NCBI RefSeq assembly: GCF_000513135.1
Contig: NZ_BAUV01000007.1
Coordinates: forward strand, 80,792-144,791
DNA from: Halalkalibacter akibai JCM 9157
GTDB lineage: Bacteria; Bacillota; Bacilli; Bacillales; Bacillaceae_D
Reading direction: 5' to 3'
DNA length: 64,000 nt
Each line of letters begins with the position of its first letter. Positions within the stretch are counted from its first letter, which is position 1. Of the stretch, positions 54,047 through 62,787 are shown piece by piece. The translations under genes and the position numbers were made by a program. Under the pieces are notes generated by a model, which saw only the letters and a program-made list of their open reading frames with translations, had not been told where the DNA came from and made no database searches.

Positions 54047-55216
54047 ATGAGGGGTAAAATTAAAGTTATCTTATGTCTTTTAGTTATTATATTTCCCTTA
54101 CTAGGTTGTTGGGATAGGCTAGAAATCAATGATATAGCAATTGTGACTGGTACCAGTTTCGATTTATTAGACGATAAGCAGTATAAGGTAGCGATACAGG
54201 CACCCCTTCCAGGAGAAATGGGCGGAGCTGGAAGTCATGGAGGTGGAGGGGGTACATCAGGTGGTGCAACGTATTATTTAGATGCGGGAATTGGGCATAA
54301 TGTTAGGCAAGCTAATGAAGATCTCCAAAAAAGAATGTCTCGACAATTAATGTTTGGACATCGTCGGGTTTCAATTATTGGGGAAGATCTGGCCAAAGAA
54401 GGAATTCGGAAAATTTTGGATGTGTTAACTCGTACAAGAGAAGCTCGCTTGCGAACACAACTCTTCATAACAGAAGGAAATGCAATTGATATTCTCAGTT
54501 CGCAACCACAACTTGAGAATTTATCAGCTGAAGCAATAAGGGAAATAGGTGTCGCAGGATATGAATTAACGCTGAGAGATTTTTTACTTGACTATCAAAA
54601 GGAGGGGGATGATCCACTTCTTCCAGTTCTAACTTTAAAAGAAAATATCAGTCCAGACCCGGAGTTAGTTTCAAATCAAGTAGAAATAAGTAAAATGGCT
54701 ATTTTTAAAGAAGATAAGCTCCAATTTTTTACAGATGAAGACCAAACATCCGGTATTCAATGGATTTTGGGAAGAAAACATGGTCAAAGTTACACCATTG
54801 AATATGATGAAGGTGCTCACATTAGTTTTCGAATTGTAGAGCAAACTTGCGATATTAAGCACAGTATTAAAAACGGAAAACCAGTTTATACGTTTCAAAT
54901 AAAACTTATAAGTAATTTGCTTGAAAATGAAACAGATTTAAACCTTGAAGAAACTCAAGTTTATGATGAAATCAATGAAAAACTTAAAAATAAAATTGTA
55001 AAAGAAATAGAAGCCATAATGGATGAAACACTTTCTAAAGGAATTGATACATTTGGTTTTGGTTCTCTACTACATAGAAAAGAACGTAAATTATGGAATG
55101 ACGAATTCAAAGAATCATGGAGAGAGCAACTAGAGAACATAGAATATGAAATTAATATAAATAGCAAAATAGTTTTAACTGGTCTAGTAACAGAAGGCAT
55201 TGGTATAGGGGAGTGA
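54047..55216 (+). CDS. GerAC-type germinant receptor C subunit lipoprotein, glycine-rich insert
   Basis: A 389-residue lipoprotein: signal peptide MRGKIKVILCLLVIIFPLLGC, lipobox LLGC, then the Ger(x)C start WDRLEINDIAIVTGTSFDLL. Residues ~58-78 carry an unusual glycine-rich insertion (GEMGGAGSHGGGGGTSGG) before the conserved DAGIGHNVRQANEDLQKRMSR. The middle and C-terminal domains are normal. GGAGGAATTTA precedes ATG 54047. In this operon the C gene comes second, before D and B. Confidence 0.92.
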   Translation: MRGKIKVILCLLVIIFPLLGCWDRLEINDIAIVTGTSFDLLDDKQYKVAIQAPLPGEMGGAGSHGGGGGTSGGATYYLDAGIGHNVRQANEDLQKRMSRQLMFGHRRVSIIGEDLAKEGIRKILDVLTRTREARLRTQLFITEGNAIDILSSQPQLENLSAEAIREIGVAGYELTLRDFLLDYQKEGDDPLLPVLTLKENISPDPELVSNQVEISKMAIFKEDKLQFFTDEDQTSGIQWILGRKHGQSYTIEYDEGAHISFRIVEQTCDIKHSIKNGKPVYTFQIKLISNLLENETDLNLEETQVYDEINEKLKNKIVKEIEAIMDETLSKGIDTFGFGSLLHRKERKLWNDEFKESWREQLENIEYEININSKIVLTGLVTEGIGIGE

Positions 55217-55220
55217 AAAT

Positions 55221-55439
55221 TTGCTACAAATCATATTTATAGTATTTGTATTATCAATTGCCTATTATTTGGCAAACCGTGATTTCAATCAGAAAAAACA
55301 GGAAAAAGTGAAATACTCGATCTTATCACTTGTAGTAGGTTCTATGTCAATCTTGTTACAACTAGTTCAAGTAGAAGGTTATATCCAATTATTATCTCGT
55401 TTATTTGGAGAAATTACGTTTATGGTGATAGGTAAATGA
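55221..55439 (+). CDS. Small two-span germinant receptor D-type subunit (72 aa)
   Basis: TTG start at 55221 after GGGGAGTG, four nt past the C gene, and ATGA overlap with the B gene. Two spans, LQIIFIVFVLSIAYYLA and VKYSILSLVVGSMSILLQLV, with a short basic loop NRDFNQKKQEK. Small two-span proteins of about 70-80 residues are encoded in many ger operons (the D subunits that modulate receptor activity). Position and topology match. Confidence 0.8.
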   Translation: MLQIIFIVFVLSIAYYLANRDFNQKKQEKVKYSILSLVVGSMSILLQLVQVEGYIQLLSRLFGEITFMVIGK

Positions 55440-56555
55440 ATATAAAAATATCAAACAGGCAGTTAGCTTTTCTAGTCAGTAATTCAATGGTCAGTGTTAG
55501 TTTAGTTATTTTGCCACAATCATTAGTTGATTTGTCCCTTCAAAATGCATGGCTTGTCTTTCCTCTTCTTTTCTTGTTTGTTCTCTTAATCATAACTGGA
55601 GGGTTGTATGGACTTAAAAAGTTAAAGACATTCGATTTAACAGAAGGGCAAGGAAATTGGCAGAAGAGATGTTTAGCTTTTCTTTTTGTCTTGTTCATTT
55701 CTCATGTTTTAATACGAGATCTTACCATTATTACAGGTTTCATTGAAGCTACATTGTTGCCATTAACACCCGTTTATGTCATAACTATTTTAGTAATCGC
55801 TTGTAGCCTTTATATTTCATGGGCAGGGATAGAAGTTATCGCTCGGTATAATGAAATCTGTTTTCTGATATTTTTAGGCGTAGTGTTATTTATTCCAATT
55901 TCACTTATTGATTCATTAGCTATAGAAAATTTCGAACCTGTACTGGGACTTGAAACAATACCTTCTGTTTTTCAATCAGCTTATCTTGGTTTAGCTTGGG
56001 TGGGAGAAATCATAATTGTTTTTCTAATTATTGGAATGGTTAATCCCTTAAAGAATGTCAAAAGAGCTATTTTCTTAGGTGGAGCAATTGGAATAGGGAT
56101 GTTGTTTATCCTTATTTTTTCAGGAATAGCTGTACTAGGTGCTGAAATCCTCCGATACACGACATATCCTACCTACACGTTAGTTCAACAAATAAGGATA
56201 ACTGAATTTTTAGATAGGTTAGACTTTTTTCTTGTTTCACTATATTTTCCTGCTGTCTTCTCTAAGTTCGCATTGTTCTTTTTTTGGGTTACAGCGTGCT
56301 TTTAACTTGTTTTCAGGTATGAACACGAAATACACTTTCATACCTTTATCAATAATGATTGGCGTCCTTGCTAACGTACTATTTGAAAATAAAGGAGAAA
56401 AACTTGAGTTTCAAATTCATACATGGGCAACAATGGGTTTAGTTCTAGAGTTAATGATCGTCATTGTGATGATGTTTGTAATACGAAGTATGAATCAGAG
56501 AAAATTGAAACAGACAAAATCGGTGGAGAAAAAATGCATAAAGAGTTACAAGTGA
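55436..56555 (+). pseudogene. GerAB-type germinant receptor B subunit, frameshifted
   Basis: ATG 55436 overlaps the D gene stop. A ten-span spore-permease protein (MNIKISNRQLAFLVSNSMVS, then LVDLSLQNAWLVFPLLFLF). As given it stops at 56305. Around 56279-56286 a T-run of wrong length shifts the frame; corrected it continues FGLQRAFNLFSGMNTKYTFIPLSIMIG and ends at 56555 at about 373 residues, the normal size. One T too many (or two too few) explains it, so it is probably a base-calling error. Last gene of operon 2. Confidence 0.88.
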
Positions 56556-56668
56556 AATAGTGATGTTAGATTTTATTACATGTATCCATTAATAAAACAA
56601 ATTTTCAGTTAAAATAATTTTAACTAATTTGTTTACCTATCTTTTGTAGTGAAAAGGGGTTGGATACC

Positions 56669-57262
56669 ATGTCTAAGCAATTCGGAGAACGGTTACTGCA
56701 GGAAAAGTATCAAACAACCAAAAGAGCGGCTGCCTTTTATCAAAATCAGATGCTGGACCATGTGAACATACCCATGCAAGAGTTTATTAAAAAACAAGAG
56801 ATGATGTTCATTGCCACATCGGATAGAAATGGAAATTGTGACTCATCATTTAAGGCGGGACCACCTGGATTTGTAAGGGTTATGAACAAAAAAACAATAA
56901 TGTATCCAGAGTATCGTGGCAATGGGGTTATGGCAAGTTTAGGAAATCTAACTGAAAATCCTCATATTGGTTTGATGTTTATTGACTTTGTAGAAAATAG
57001 AGTAGGATTGCATGTTAACGGGAAAGCGTTTATATGTGAGAATAAAGAATTGAAAAACATGCCTATACATGAAAATGTTCTTAAAAAGATATATAGAGAA
57101 GAAACAAGAGCTGAGCGGTGGGTAATAATTGAGATTGAAGAAGCTTATATACACTGTTCAAAGCATATTCCGAAGATGAATAAAAATGAGGAGCGTAATG
57201 ATAATCCAATAGTTGCCGGAGACTTTTTTAAAGTAAAGCAAAGTAGGCTTTCTCAAGTGTAA
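56669..57262 (+). CDS. PPOX-class FMN-binding split-barrel protein
   Basis: A 197-residue flavoprotein-type barrel of the pyridoxamine-phosphate-oxidase-like class: EFIKKQEMMFIATSDRNGNCDSSFKAGPPGFVRVM, then MYPEYRGNGVMASLGNLTENPHIGLMFIDF and a C-terminal WVIIEIEEAYIHCSKHIPKM. Such proteins bind FMN or heme and reduce small molecules; the actual role is unknown. ATG 56669 is 9 nt after AAAGGGG; the frame is open from 56660. It is convergent with nsrR and shares its terminator. Confidence 0.87.
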   Translation: MSKQFGERLLQEKYQTTKRAAAFYQNQMLDHVNIPMQEFIKKQEMMFIATSDRNGNCDSSFKAGPPGFVRVMNKKTIMYPEYRGNGVMASLGNLTENPHIGLMFIDFVENRVGLHVNGKAFICENKELKNMPIHENVLKKIYREETRAERWVIIEIEEAYIHCSKHIPKMNKNEERNDNPIVAGDFFKVKQSRLSQV

Positions 57263-57271
57263 CAAGAGATA

Positions 57272-57308
57272 AATAACCAGCGCAAACAAGGTGCGCCTGG
57301 TTATTTTT
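57272..57308. terminator. Bidirectional terminator between the PPOX gene and nsrR
   Basis: AATAACCAGCGCA pairs with TGCGCCTGGTTATT, followed by TTTATTT. Confidence 0.88.
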
Positions 57309-57314
57309 ATTTCC

Positions 57315-57761
57315 CTAAGCTTGTTTTTCATGAATTTTAAATAGGTCAAGCAATTCTGTTCCATTGCTAATGACATCGGCTAGAGTATATTGGTCAAGAA
57401 CAGCAAGGTAGGCTTGGAGCGCCTCATTCAGAGCAAATTTTAATTTGCAGGCTGGACTTATAATACAAGTGTTGTTTTTGGAGTCGAAACATTCAACAAT
57501 GTTCATATTTTCAGTTTTTCTAACAACAGTTCCAATGTTAATTTCCTCAGGGTTTAGAGCTAATTTAATCCCGCCATTTTTTCCTCTAATGGTTGTAATT
57601 AAACCAAGTTGGCCTAATTCATATACGACTTTGCCCATATGATTATTGGAGATATTATAGACCTCAGAGATGTCTTTTATTTTAGAAAGAGGTAAATCTT
57701 TTCGTATACCTAAATAAACGAGCGTTCTTAGTGCATAATCTGTGTAAGTTGTTAGATGCAT
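57315..57761 (-). CDS. nsrR: Nitric-oxide-sensing repressor NsrR (Rrf2 family)
   Basis: A 148-residue Rrf2 protein. MHLTTYTDYALRTLVYLGIRK is the wing-helix start; the cluster-binding segment ECFDSKNNTCIISPACKL gives Cys91, Cys99 and Cys105 with the NsrR spacing, and Asp8 in TYTDYA is the fourth ligand known from structures of NsrR. It would hold a [4Fe-4S] cluster that reacts with NO and releases repression of NO-detoxification genes. AGGAGTG precedes ATG 57761. Its usual targets (hmp, nasD) are not nearby, so it is likely a global regulator. Confidence 0.93.
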   Translation of the reverse strand: MHLTTYTDYALRTLVYLGIRKDLPLSKIKDISEVYNISNNHMGKVVYELGQLGLITTIRGKNGGIKLALNPEEINIGTVVRKTENMNIVECFDSKNNTCIISPACKLKFALNEALQAYLAVLDQYTLADVISNGTELLDLFKIHEKQA

Positions 57762-58088
57762 TCTTTTTTCACTCCTATCATTGATTTAGTAAATGCACAT
57801 GTACCAGTATATTAATAAAGTAATTATTGGAGATTGTTAAACTAACTACACCTATATCCTACAGGAAAAATACGGAATTGTCTTTATGAATAGATGAATT
57901 TTCTACTGCAATCAAGAAAAAGTTTGTCAGATTTAATAACGTATAATAGCTTTTAAAGAAACAGACAGCACCCTCTTATTTACTGCAAGCAAAAGAATAA
58001 AATTGTCTTTCATCATTATGGTAAGAAAATAAAAAGTGGATGTTTCAATAGGTAATATTGAAACATCTAGAGTCATGCTAAGTGTTTT
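57762..58088. other. Intergenic region between nsrR and the CNNM/CorC gene
   Basis: 327 nt. Contains the nsrR promoter at the left and, at 58039-58067, the terminator of the minus-strand transporter. I see no small gene or recognisable operator in between. Confidence 0.65.
58039..58067 (-). terminator. Terminator of the CNNM/CorC gene
   Basis: GATGTTTCAAT pairs with ATTGAAACATC; leftward it is followed by CACTTTTTATTTTC. Confidence 0.85.
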
Positions 58089-59330
58089 TTATACTGATAC
58101 TTTAATTTGTCTTAGTCTCTTCTCATCAGTCTCTGCAATTTCTAGTGTTAGATGCTCATAATCATATTTCTCACCTTGTCTAGGTAATCTTTGGAACAGT
58201 TCAGTGATCCATCCTCCTAACGTGTGATAGCTTGAATCTGGTAACTCTACGTTTGTTAGTCTCGCAAAATCATCTAATGGGTAATCTGCGGAGATAAGGT
58301 AAGTAGTAGAATCAATTTGGTTAAAAGGCATTACTTTTTCGTCATGTTCATCCCAAATTTCCCCGACAATTTCTTCTAGGATATCCTCTAATGTTATTAA
58401 ACCTGCCGTACCTCCATATTCGTCAATAACGATAGCCATATGATTTTTTTGTTTTTGAAGTTGTGGTAGTAAATTAGAAACTCTCATTGACTCAACAACA
58501 TATAAAGGATCTCGTAATAATTGATTTATATCTATTTCTACATCATTTAACAAAGCAGTTAGAAAATCTCGCTCTGAGAGAATTCCGACAATTGTATCTG
58601 AATTACCCTCGTATACAGGTATCCTCGAATATCGCTCTCTAAAGAACGTTTGTTTAATTTCCTCTACAGAGCTATTAATGTTGATAGCAATAATATCAGT
58701 TCGTGGTTTTAGAATTTCAGCAACAATAATGTCATTAAAATCAAGAGAACGGTGAACCAACTCTTTCTCGTGTTGCTCAATTACGCCCTCTTCTTGACTA
58801 ATATTGATCATCACTTTTAACTCTTCTTCAGTCATGGAAGGAACATGTTCTTTCTGTTGAATCAATTTTCCGATGGCTTTTCTAATTTGAATAAAAGCCC
58901 AAGTTATAGGTCTAAAAAAGATAATTAAGAAAGATAAAATGCCAGCAATTTTCAGGGTATATGTATCTGCGTATTCTTTAGCGAAGGATTTAGGCAAAAT
59001 TTCACCGAATATTAGCACGAAAACAGTAACTACAACAGTACTAACAAATACCCCAACACTAGGTCCAAAAAGTTGAATAGCTAGCTGAGAAGATAAAGTA
59101 GCCGCAGCAATATTAACTAAATTATTACCAACCAAAATCGTTGACAAAGCTTCATCGAAATTATTGGAAATTGCAAGAGCTTTATTGGCCCCTTTGCGTC
59201 CGTCATCACTATAATTTTTTAGCCGTATTTTATTCACACTCGAATAAGCTGTTTCAGCAGAAGAGAAGAAAGCTGATAAAAAGAGCAGAACGATTAATAA
59301 GACAATGAGGTTTATTGAAATGTCAGTCAA
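58089..59330 (-). CDS. CNNM/CorC-type transporter (hemolysin family, DUF21-CBS-CorC_HlyC)
   Basis: A 413-residue membrane protein: DUF21 domain with three to four spans (INLIVLLIVLLFLSAFFSSAETAY, LSTILVGNNLVNIAAATLSSQ, VFVLIFGEILPKSFAKEYAD). A CBS pair follows (MTEEELKVMINISQEEGVIEQHEK, PRTDIIAININSSVEEI, MAIVIDEYGGTAGLITLEDILEEIVGEIWDEHD), then a CorC_HlyC domain. Members such as MpfA export magnesium. TTG 59330 is chosen because AGGAGG lies 9 nt upstream; the frame runs on to 59408 without a site. Magnesium efflux is family-level inference. Confidence 0.88.
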   Translation of the reverse strand: MTDISINLIVLLIVLLFLSAFFSSAETAYSSVNKIRLKNYSDDGRKGANKALAISNNFDEALSTILVGNNLVNIAAATLSSQLAIQLFGPSVGVFVSTVVVTVFVLIFGEILPKSFAKEYADTYTLKIAGILSFLIIFFRPITWAFIQIRKAIGKLIQQKEHVPSMTEEELKVMINISQEEGVIEQHEKELVHRSLDFNDIIVAEILKPRTDIIAININSSVEEIKQTFFRERYSRIPVYEGNSDTIVGILSERDFLTALLNDVEIDINQLLRDPLYVVESMRVSNLLPQLQKQKNHMAIVIDEYGGTAGLITLEDILEEIVGEIWDEHDEKVMPFNQIDSTTYLISADYPLDDFARLTNVELPDSSYHTLGGWITELFQRLPRQGEKYDYEHLTLEIAETDEKRLRQIKVSV

Positions 59331-59684
59331 AAAATCAAGCCTCCTGTTATAAGCTTCAGTAAAAGGGTGCCCAAAATGAAGGGGAATAATAGGAGATGCA
59401 TCAAACAATAATCAAAAAAATGAAAGATCTTAATCATATTGTGAACATTTTTCGAGCAGAAAATAACTTCATTGTTTCTACATATTTTTCAAGTAATCTA
59501 TACAAATCAAGTGAATGTAATGTTTTGAGGGTATTTCAAATGAGAAAGAGAAAAACTAAAAGTATTTAAAGAATAACAAGTCGTGTTAACAAAAAATGAG
59601 TACTTGCTTACTATCTATATAATTATGTTATAGAGTAATTAAAGAATGTATTAGTTAATGAGCTCAGGCTTAGGAGTTGAAATT
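59331..59684. other. Divergent promoter region before the two-component operon
   Basis: 354 nt between the CNNM/CorC gene and the response regulator. It includes a sigma-A-like pair at 59604-59632 reading right. No further structure is apparent. Confidence 0.6.
59604..59632 (+). promoter_or_regulatory. Possible sigma-A promoter of the two-component operon
   Basis: TTGCTT at 59604-59609, 17 nt, GTTATA at 59627-59632, about 50 nt before the response-regulator start. Confidence 0.4.
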
Positions 59685-60389
59685 TTGGAGAATATGAAGA
59701 ATGTACTAATTGTTGAAGATGAAATGCAAATGCAGAAACTTCTGTCCATTTGCTTACAGGATCAGCCATTCGTTGTAAAGACAGTTGGAACTGGAGAAGA
59801 AGCGATACAGTTACTAAGGTCTTTCGAATATGACTTAATTCTATTAGATATCATGTTGCCAGGAATAGATGGGTATGAGGTATTAAAAAGCTTTCGGTTA
59901 ATTGATGAAGATACACCAGTCATTCTTTTAACTGCGGTGGGAGAGACCGGAGATATAGTAAGAGGGTTGAATCTAGGAGCTGATGATTATATTACCAAAC
60001 CCTTTGAACCTAGTGAATTAGTCGCTCGTATGAATTCAGTTATTAGGAGATTTAAACGGCAACCTGAACAAACGAATATTATAAAACGTCACGGTGTAAT
60101 GTTAGATCAAAACAAACGACAATTCACTTTAGAAGATAAAAAAATAGACTTTACTAAAAAAGAGTATCAAATTTTTCTACGTCTGTTTATGAATCCTGAA
60201 CAAGTATTTACAAGAGAAGAGCTACTACAGTTAGAATGGAATGGACCAGAAGAAAGGTTCGATCGAAGCATTGACACTCATATTAAGAACATTCGAGAAA
60301 AAATAAGAGAAGTAGGGTGTGACAAGCCATTAATAGAAACCGTTTGGGGAGTCGGTTATAAATACTTTTCTTCAACGGATCTACTATGA
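59685..60389 (+). CDS. OmpR/PhoB-family response regulator
   Basis: Receiver plus winged-helix protein of 234 residues. Receiver: VLIVEDEMQM, phospho-acceptor Asp55 in LILLDIMLPG, Thr in LLTAVGE, Lys in YITKPFEP. DNA-binding domain: FTKKEYQIFLRLFMNPEQVFTREELLQLEW and IDTHIKNIREKIRE, VWGVGYKYF. TTG 59685 is chosen because AGGAG lies 8 nt upstream; ATG 59694 is an alternative. Overlaps the kinase gene by ATGA. Confidence 0.93.
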   Translation: MENMKNVLIVEDEMQMQKLLSICLQDQPFVVKTVGTGEEAIQLLRSFEYDLILLDIMLPGIDGYEVLKSFRLIDEDTPVILLTAVGETGDIVRGLNLGADDYITKPFEPSELVARMNSVIRRFKRQPEQTNIIKRHGVMLDQNKRQFTLEDKKIDFTKKEYQIFLRLFMNPEQVFTREELLQLEWNGPEERFDRSIDTHIKNIREKIREVGCDKPLIETVWGVGYKYFSSTDLL

Positions 60390-61762
60390 AGCTTTCAACA
60401 AGATTATCATTGTTTGTATTGGTCTGTTCTGTAATTGGAATTATCGTAATGAGCACTTCTTTCTATCAATTGTCAAAAAGCTTTTATAAAAATCAGTTGC
60501 AAAAAGAAATTGAATACAGATTGGCTGCCCACGGAGAAATAGTTGAAGATGATATGACAGCTCATACACTTCATCATGTCGTACTTATGGAAAAAAGGGA
60601 TCCTGAAACTTTCTTTATAATCATGGACCAAGAATTTAACTTGCTTGAGCAAAATTACCCTGTGTCTGAACAACAATTACAATCCTATAGAAAATGGATT
60701 CAAGAAAAATCAAACTTAGGAGAAACTGAATTTATTGAAACGATGGCTCGTCATATACCTCATATCTGGTCATTTGTTCCTCTAACAAAAGATGAAGACG
60801 TTTTAGGGTATCTTTTTATTGATCAAGATACTGGCGATTTTAACCAAGCGCAAACCAAGTTGTTGTATATTTCGATCATTATGGCGTTGTTGACTTTACT
60901 CTTATCCGGATTAATTACAATCTACCTTTCAAAGAGGCTCACAGCCCCCTTAATAGAAGTAAGGAACTCAACAAGAAAGATTGCGAAAGGTGATTTTGAT
61001 TTTTCTCTTGTTCCAAAGGGAAATGATGAAATTACTGACTTAATCAAGGATATTTCAAACATGGCTTCCCAATTAAAGGATTATAGAGACTCACGTCAAC
61101 AATTTTTATCTAATGTTTCTCATGACCTTAGGACACCTTTAACTTATTTAAAAGGTTACGCCGCTATTTTAAAAGATAAACCCCATTCTAGTAAGGATGT
61201 AATGGAGTATTCTAAAACCATATACAGTGAAGCGATAAGAATGGAACGTCTCGTTAATGATTTATTTCAGCTTATGAAATTAGATGAAGGAAAATTTAAA
61301 ATAGAAATGCGTGAAACGGATATAGTTGCTCTTTTATCACATCTATTGCAAAAGGTTAAGTTAAGAGCTAAGGAAAAAAATATAGACATACGGTTCTCTT
61401 CAAATACAAATCCGATTGTAGCCATGGTAGATTCTGAAAGAATGGAACAAGCGATCCTAAATCTTGTCACGAATGCCATACATTATACAGAACCTGGAGG
61501 TTGTATAGAAATATCTGTAGAAAAACAACCTCATCAGCTTATTCTTCAGGTAAAAGACAACGGACAAGGAATTCCAGAACAAGATCTTCCTTATATTTGG
61601 GAAAGATTTTATCGAGTGGATAAAGCAAGATCTTCAGTAAGTGGTGGAAGTGGACTTGGACTCACCATTACGAAACAGCTAATTGAATTACAAGGTGGAG
61701 TGATAATGGTTAATAGTATTTTCGGAAAAGGAACATGTTTTATCATTAAATTTGATAAGTAG
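60386..61762 (+). CDS. Sensor histidine kinase
   Basis: A 458-residue membrane kinase: span 1 near residues 8-26, an extracytoplasmic sensor of about 130 residues, span 2 near 160-181, then HAMP (RLTAPLIEVRNSTRKIAKGDFDF), HisKA with His246 in FLSNVSHDLRTPLTYLKG and HATPase boxes N (NLVTNAIHY), G1 (VKDNGQGIP) and G2 (GGSGLGLTIT). It phosphorylates the upstream regulator. The signal is unknown. The lipoprotein gene next in the operon may belong to the sensing circuit or be its target. Confidence 0.93.
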   Translation: MKLSTRLSLFVLVCSVIGIIVMSTSFYQLSKSFYKNQLQKEIEYRLAAHGEIVEDDMTAHTLHHVVLMEKRDPETFFIIMDQEFNLLEQNYPVSEQQLQSYRKWIQEKSNLGETEFIETMARHIPHIWSFVPLTKDEDVLGYLFIDQDTGDFNQAQTKLLYISIIMALLTLLLSGLITIYLSKRLTAPLIEVRNSTRKIAKGDFDFSLVPKGNDEITDLIKDISNMASQLKDYRDSRQQFLSNVSHDLRTPLTYLKGYAAILKDKPHSSKDVMEYSKTIYSEAIRMERLVNDLFQLMKLDEGKFKIEMRETDIVALLSHLLQKVKLRAKEKNIDIRFSSNTNPIVAMVDSERMEQAILNLVTNAIHYTEPGGCIEISVEKQPHQLILQVKDNGQGIPEQDLPYIWERFYRVDKARSSVSGGSGLGLTITKQLIELQGGVIMVNSIFGKGTCFIIKFDK

Positions 61763-61773
61763 TGGAGGACTTT

Positions 61774-62682
61774 ATGAAGTATTCATTAGGATTAGTGACA
61801 CTAGTTTTCTTTCTAATGGGATGTAACGGGGATCAGTCAGTTGACTCTTTTACTCACATACACGGACTTGAGTACGAGGTGAATGGAGAAGGATTTTATA
61901 TTGCAACACACCATGGAATCATACTAGCAGACCAAGCCAACTGGAACTTAATAGGGGGGACTAGTGAACAACACGATTTTATGGGCTTTACTATTTTAGA
62001 AAACGGGAATATGATTTCTAGCGGACATCCAAGTCTACAATCTGATTTAAACAATCCATTAGGGGTCATTATGAGTGAGGACAAAGGATTAACATGGGAA
62101 CCCATTGCATTACATGGGGAAGTTGATTTTCATATCATTCATGTAAATGCAAAAAATCAAAACATTATATACGGACTCGATTCCTATCATTCACAATTAT
62201 ATAAATCTGAAAATGGAGGATTTAATTGGTTACCCATTGAGATTTCACAAGCACCAATGGACATCGGAGAAATTTATGCAATAACATCCAATCCATTAGA
62301 CGCCAATCATTTGTTGGCGGGATTCCCCACAGGGATGTTCTCGTCAAGAGATGGTGGAGAAACTTGGATAGAACTTGAAAAAGAGTTTACGGTAACATCT
62401 TTTACATCTGTAAACGGACATTCTGAGGAAATGATTGCCTATTTAATGGGGTCTAAGCAAGGTCTATATTACAGTAAAGATTTTGGTGAAACTTGGGAAT
62501 TAATTCATTCGGAGTTCGGTGACGAAGCAGAAGTGGTAATCGAAATCAGTCAACATCCTAGAAATCCAGAGCAACTAGTAGTAGCAACTTCGATGACTAA
62601 CATTTATGAAACGCATAATTTCGGTCAAGAATGGATTATGATAGCGCAAGAGGGGAAAAGGGTTGAAAATAAAGTTAACTAA
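61774..62682 (+). CDS. Beta-propeller (BNR/sortilin-like) lipoprotein
   Basis: A 302-residue lipoprotein: signal MKYSLGLVTLVFFLMGC with lipobox LMGC. The mature part has FTHIHGLEYEVNGEGFYIATHHGI and repeated Asp-box-like turns (SEDKGLTWEPI, SENGGFNWLPI, SRDGGETWIEL, SKDFGETWELI), diagnostic of a BNR/sialidase-type propeller; it resembles proteins annotated as F510_1955 glycosyl hydrolases. GGAGG stands 5 nt before ATG 61774, 11 nt after the kinase. Outer-surface protein; ligand unknown. Confidence 0.82.
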   Translation: MKYSLGLVTLVFFLMGCNGDQSVDSFTHIHGLEYEVNGEGFYIATHHGIILADQANWNLIGGTSEQHDFMGFTILENGNMISSGHPSLQSDLNNPLGVIMSEDKGLTWEPIALHGEVDFHIIHVNAKNQNIIYGLDSYHSQLYKSENGGFNWLPIEISQAPMDIGEIYAITSNPLDANHLLAGFPTGMFSSRDGGETWIELEKEFTVTSFTSVNGHSEEMIAYLMGSKQGLYYSKDFGETWELIHSEFGDEAEVVIEISQHPRNPEQLVVATSMTNIYETHNFGQEWIMIAQEGKRVENKVN

Positions 62683-62693
62683 TTTTAGTAATA

Positions 62694-62726
62694 AAAACAA
62701 AGGAATTTTTAATTTCTTTGTTTTTT
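62694..62726 (+). terminator. Terminator of the two-component operon
   Basis: AAACAAAGGAA pairs with TTTCTTTGTTT, then TTTTGG. Confidence 0.82.
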
Positions 62727-62744
62727 GGTTAAGATTTAAAAACA

Positions 62745-62767
62745 GAAAGGCAAATGAAATGCCTTTC
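62745..62767 (-). terminator. Terminator of the lytic transglycosylase gene
   Basis: GAAAGGCA pairs with TGCCTTTC; leftward it is followed by TGTTTTTAAATC. Confidence 0.8.
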
Positions 62768-62787
62768 CGATCAGCATGAGTAAGCTT

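Noticed and set aside
57762..57840. NsrR operator for autoregulation
   Set aside because: A partial ATGCACATGTACCAGTATAT element is present but it does not form the expected palindrome.
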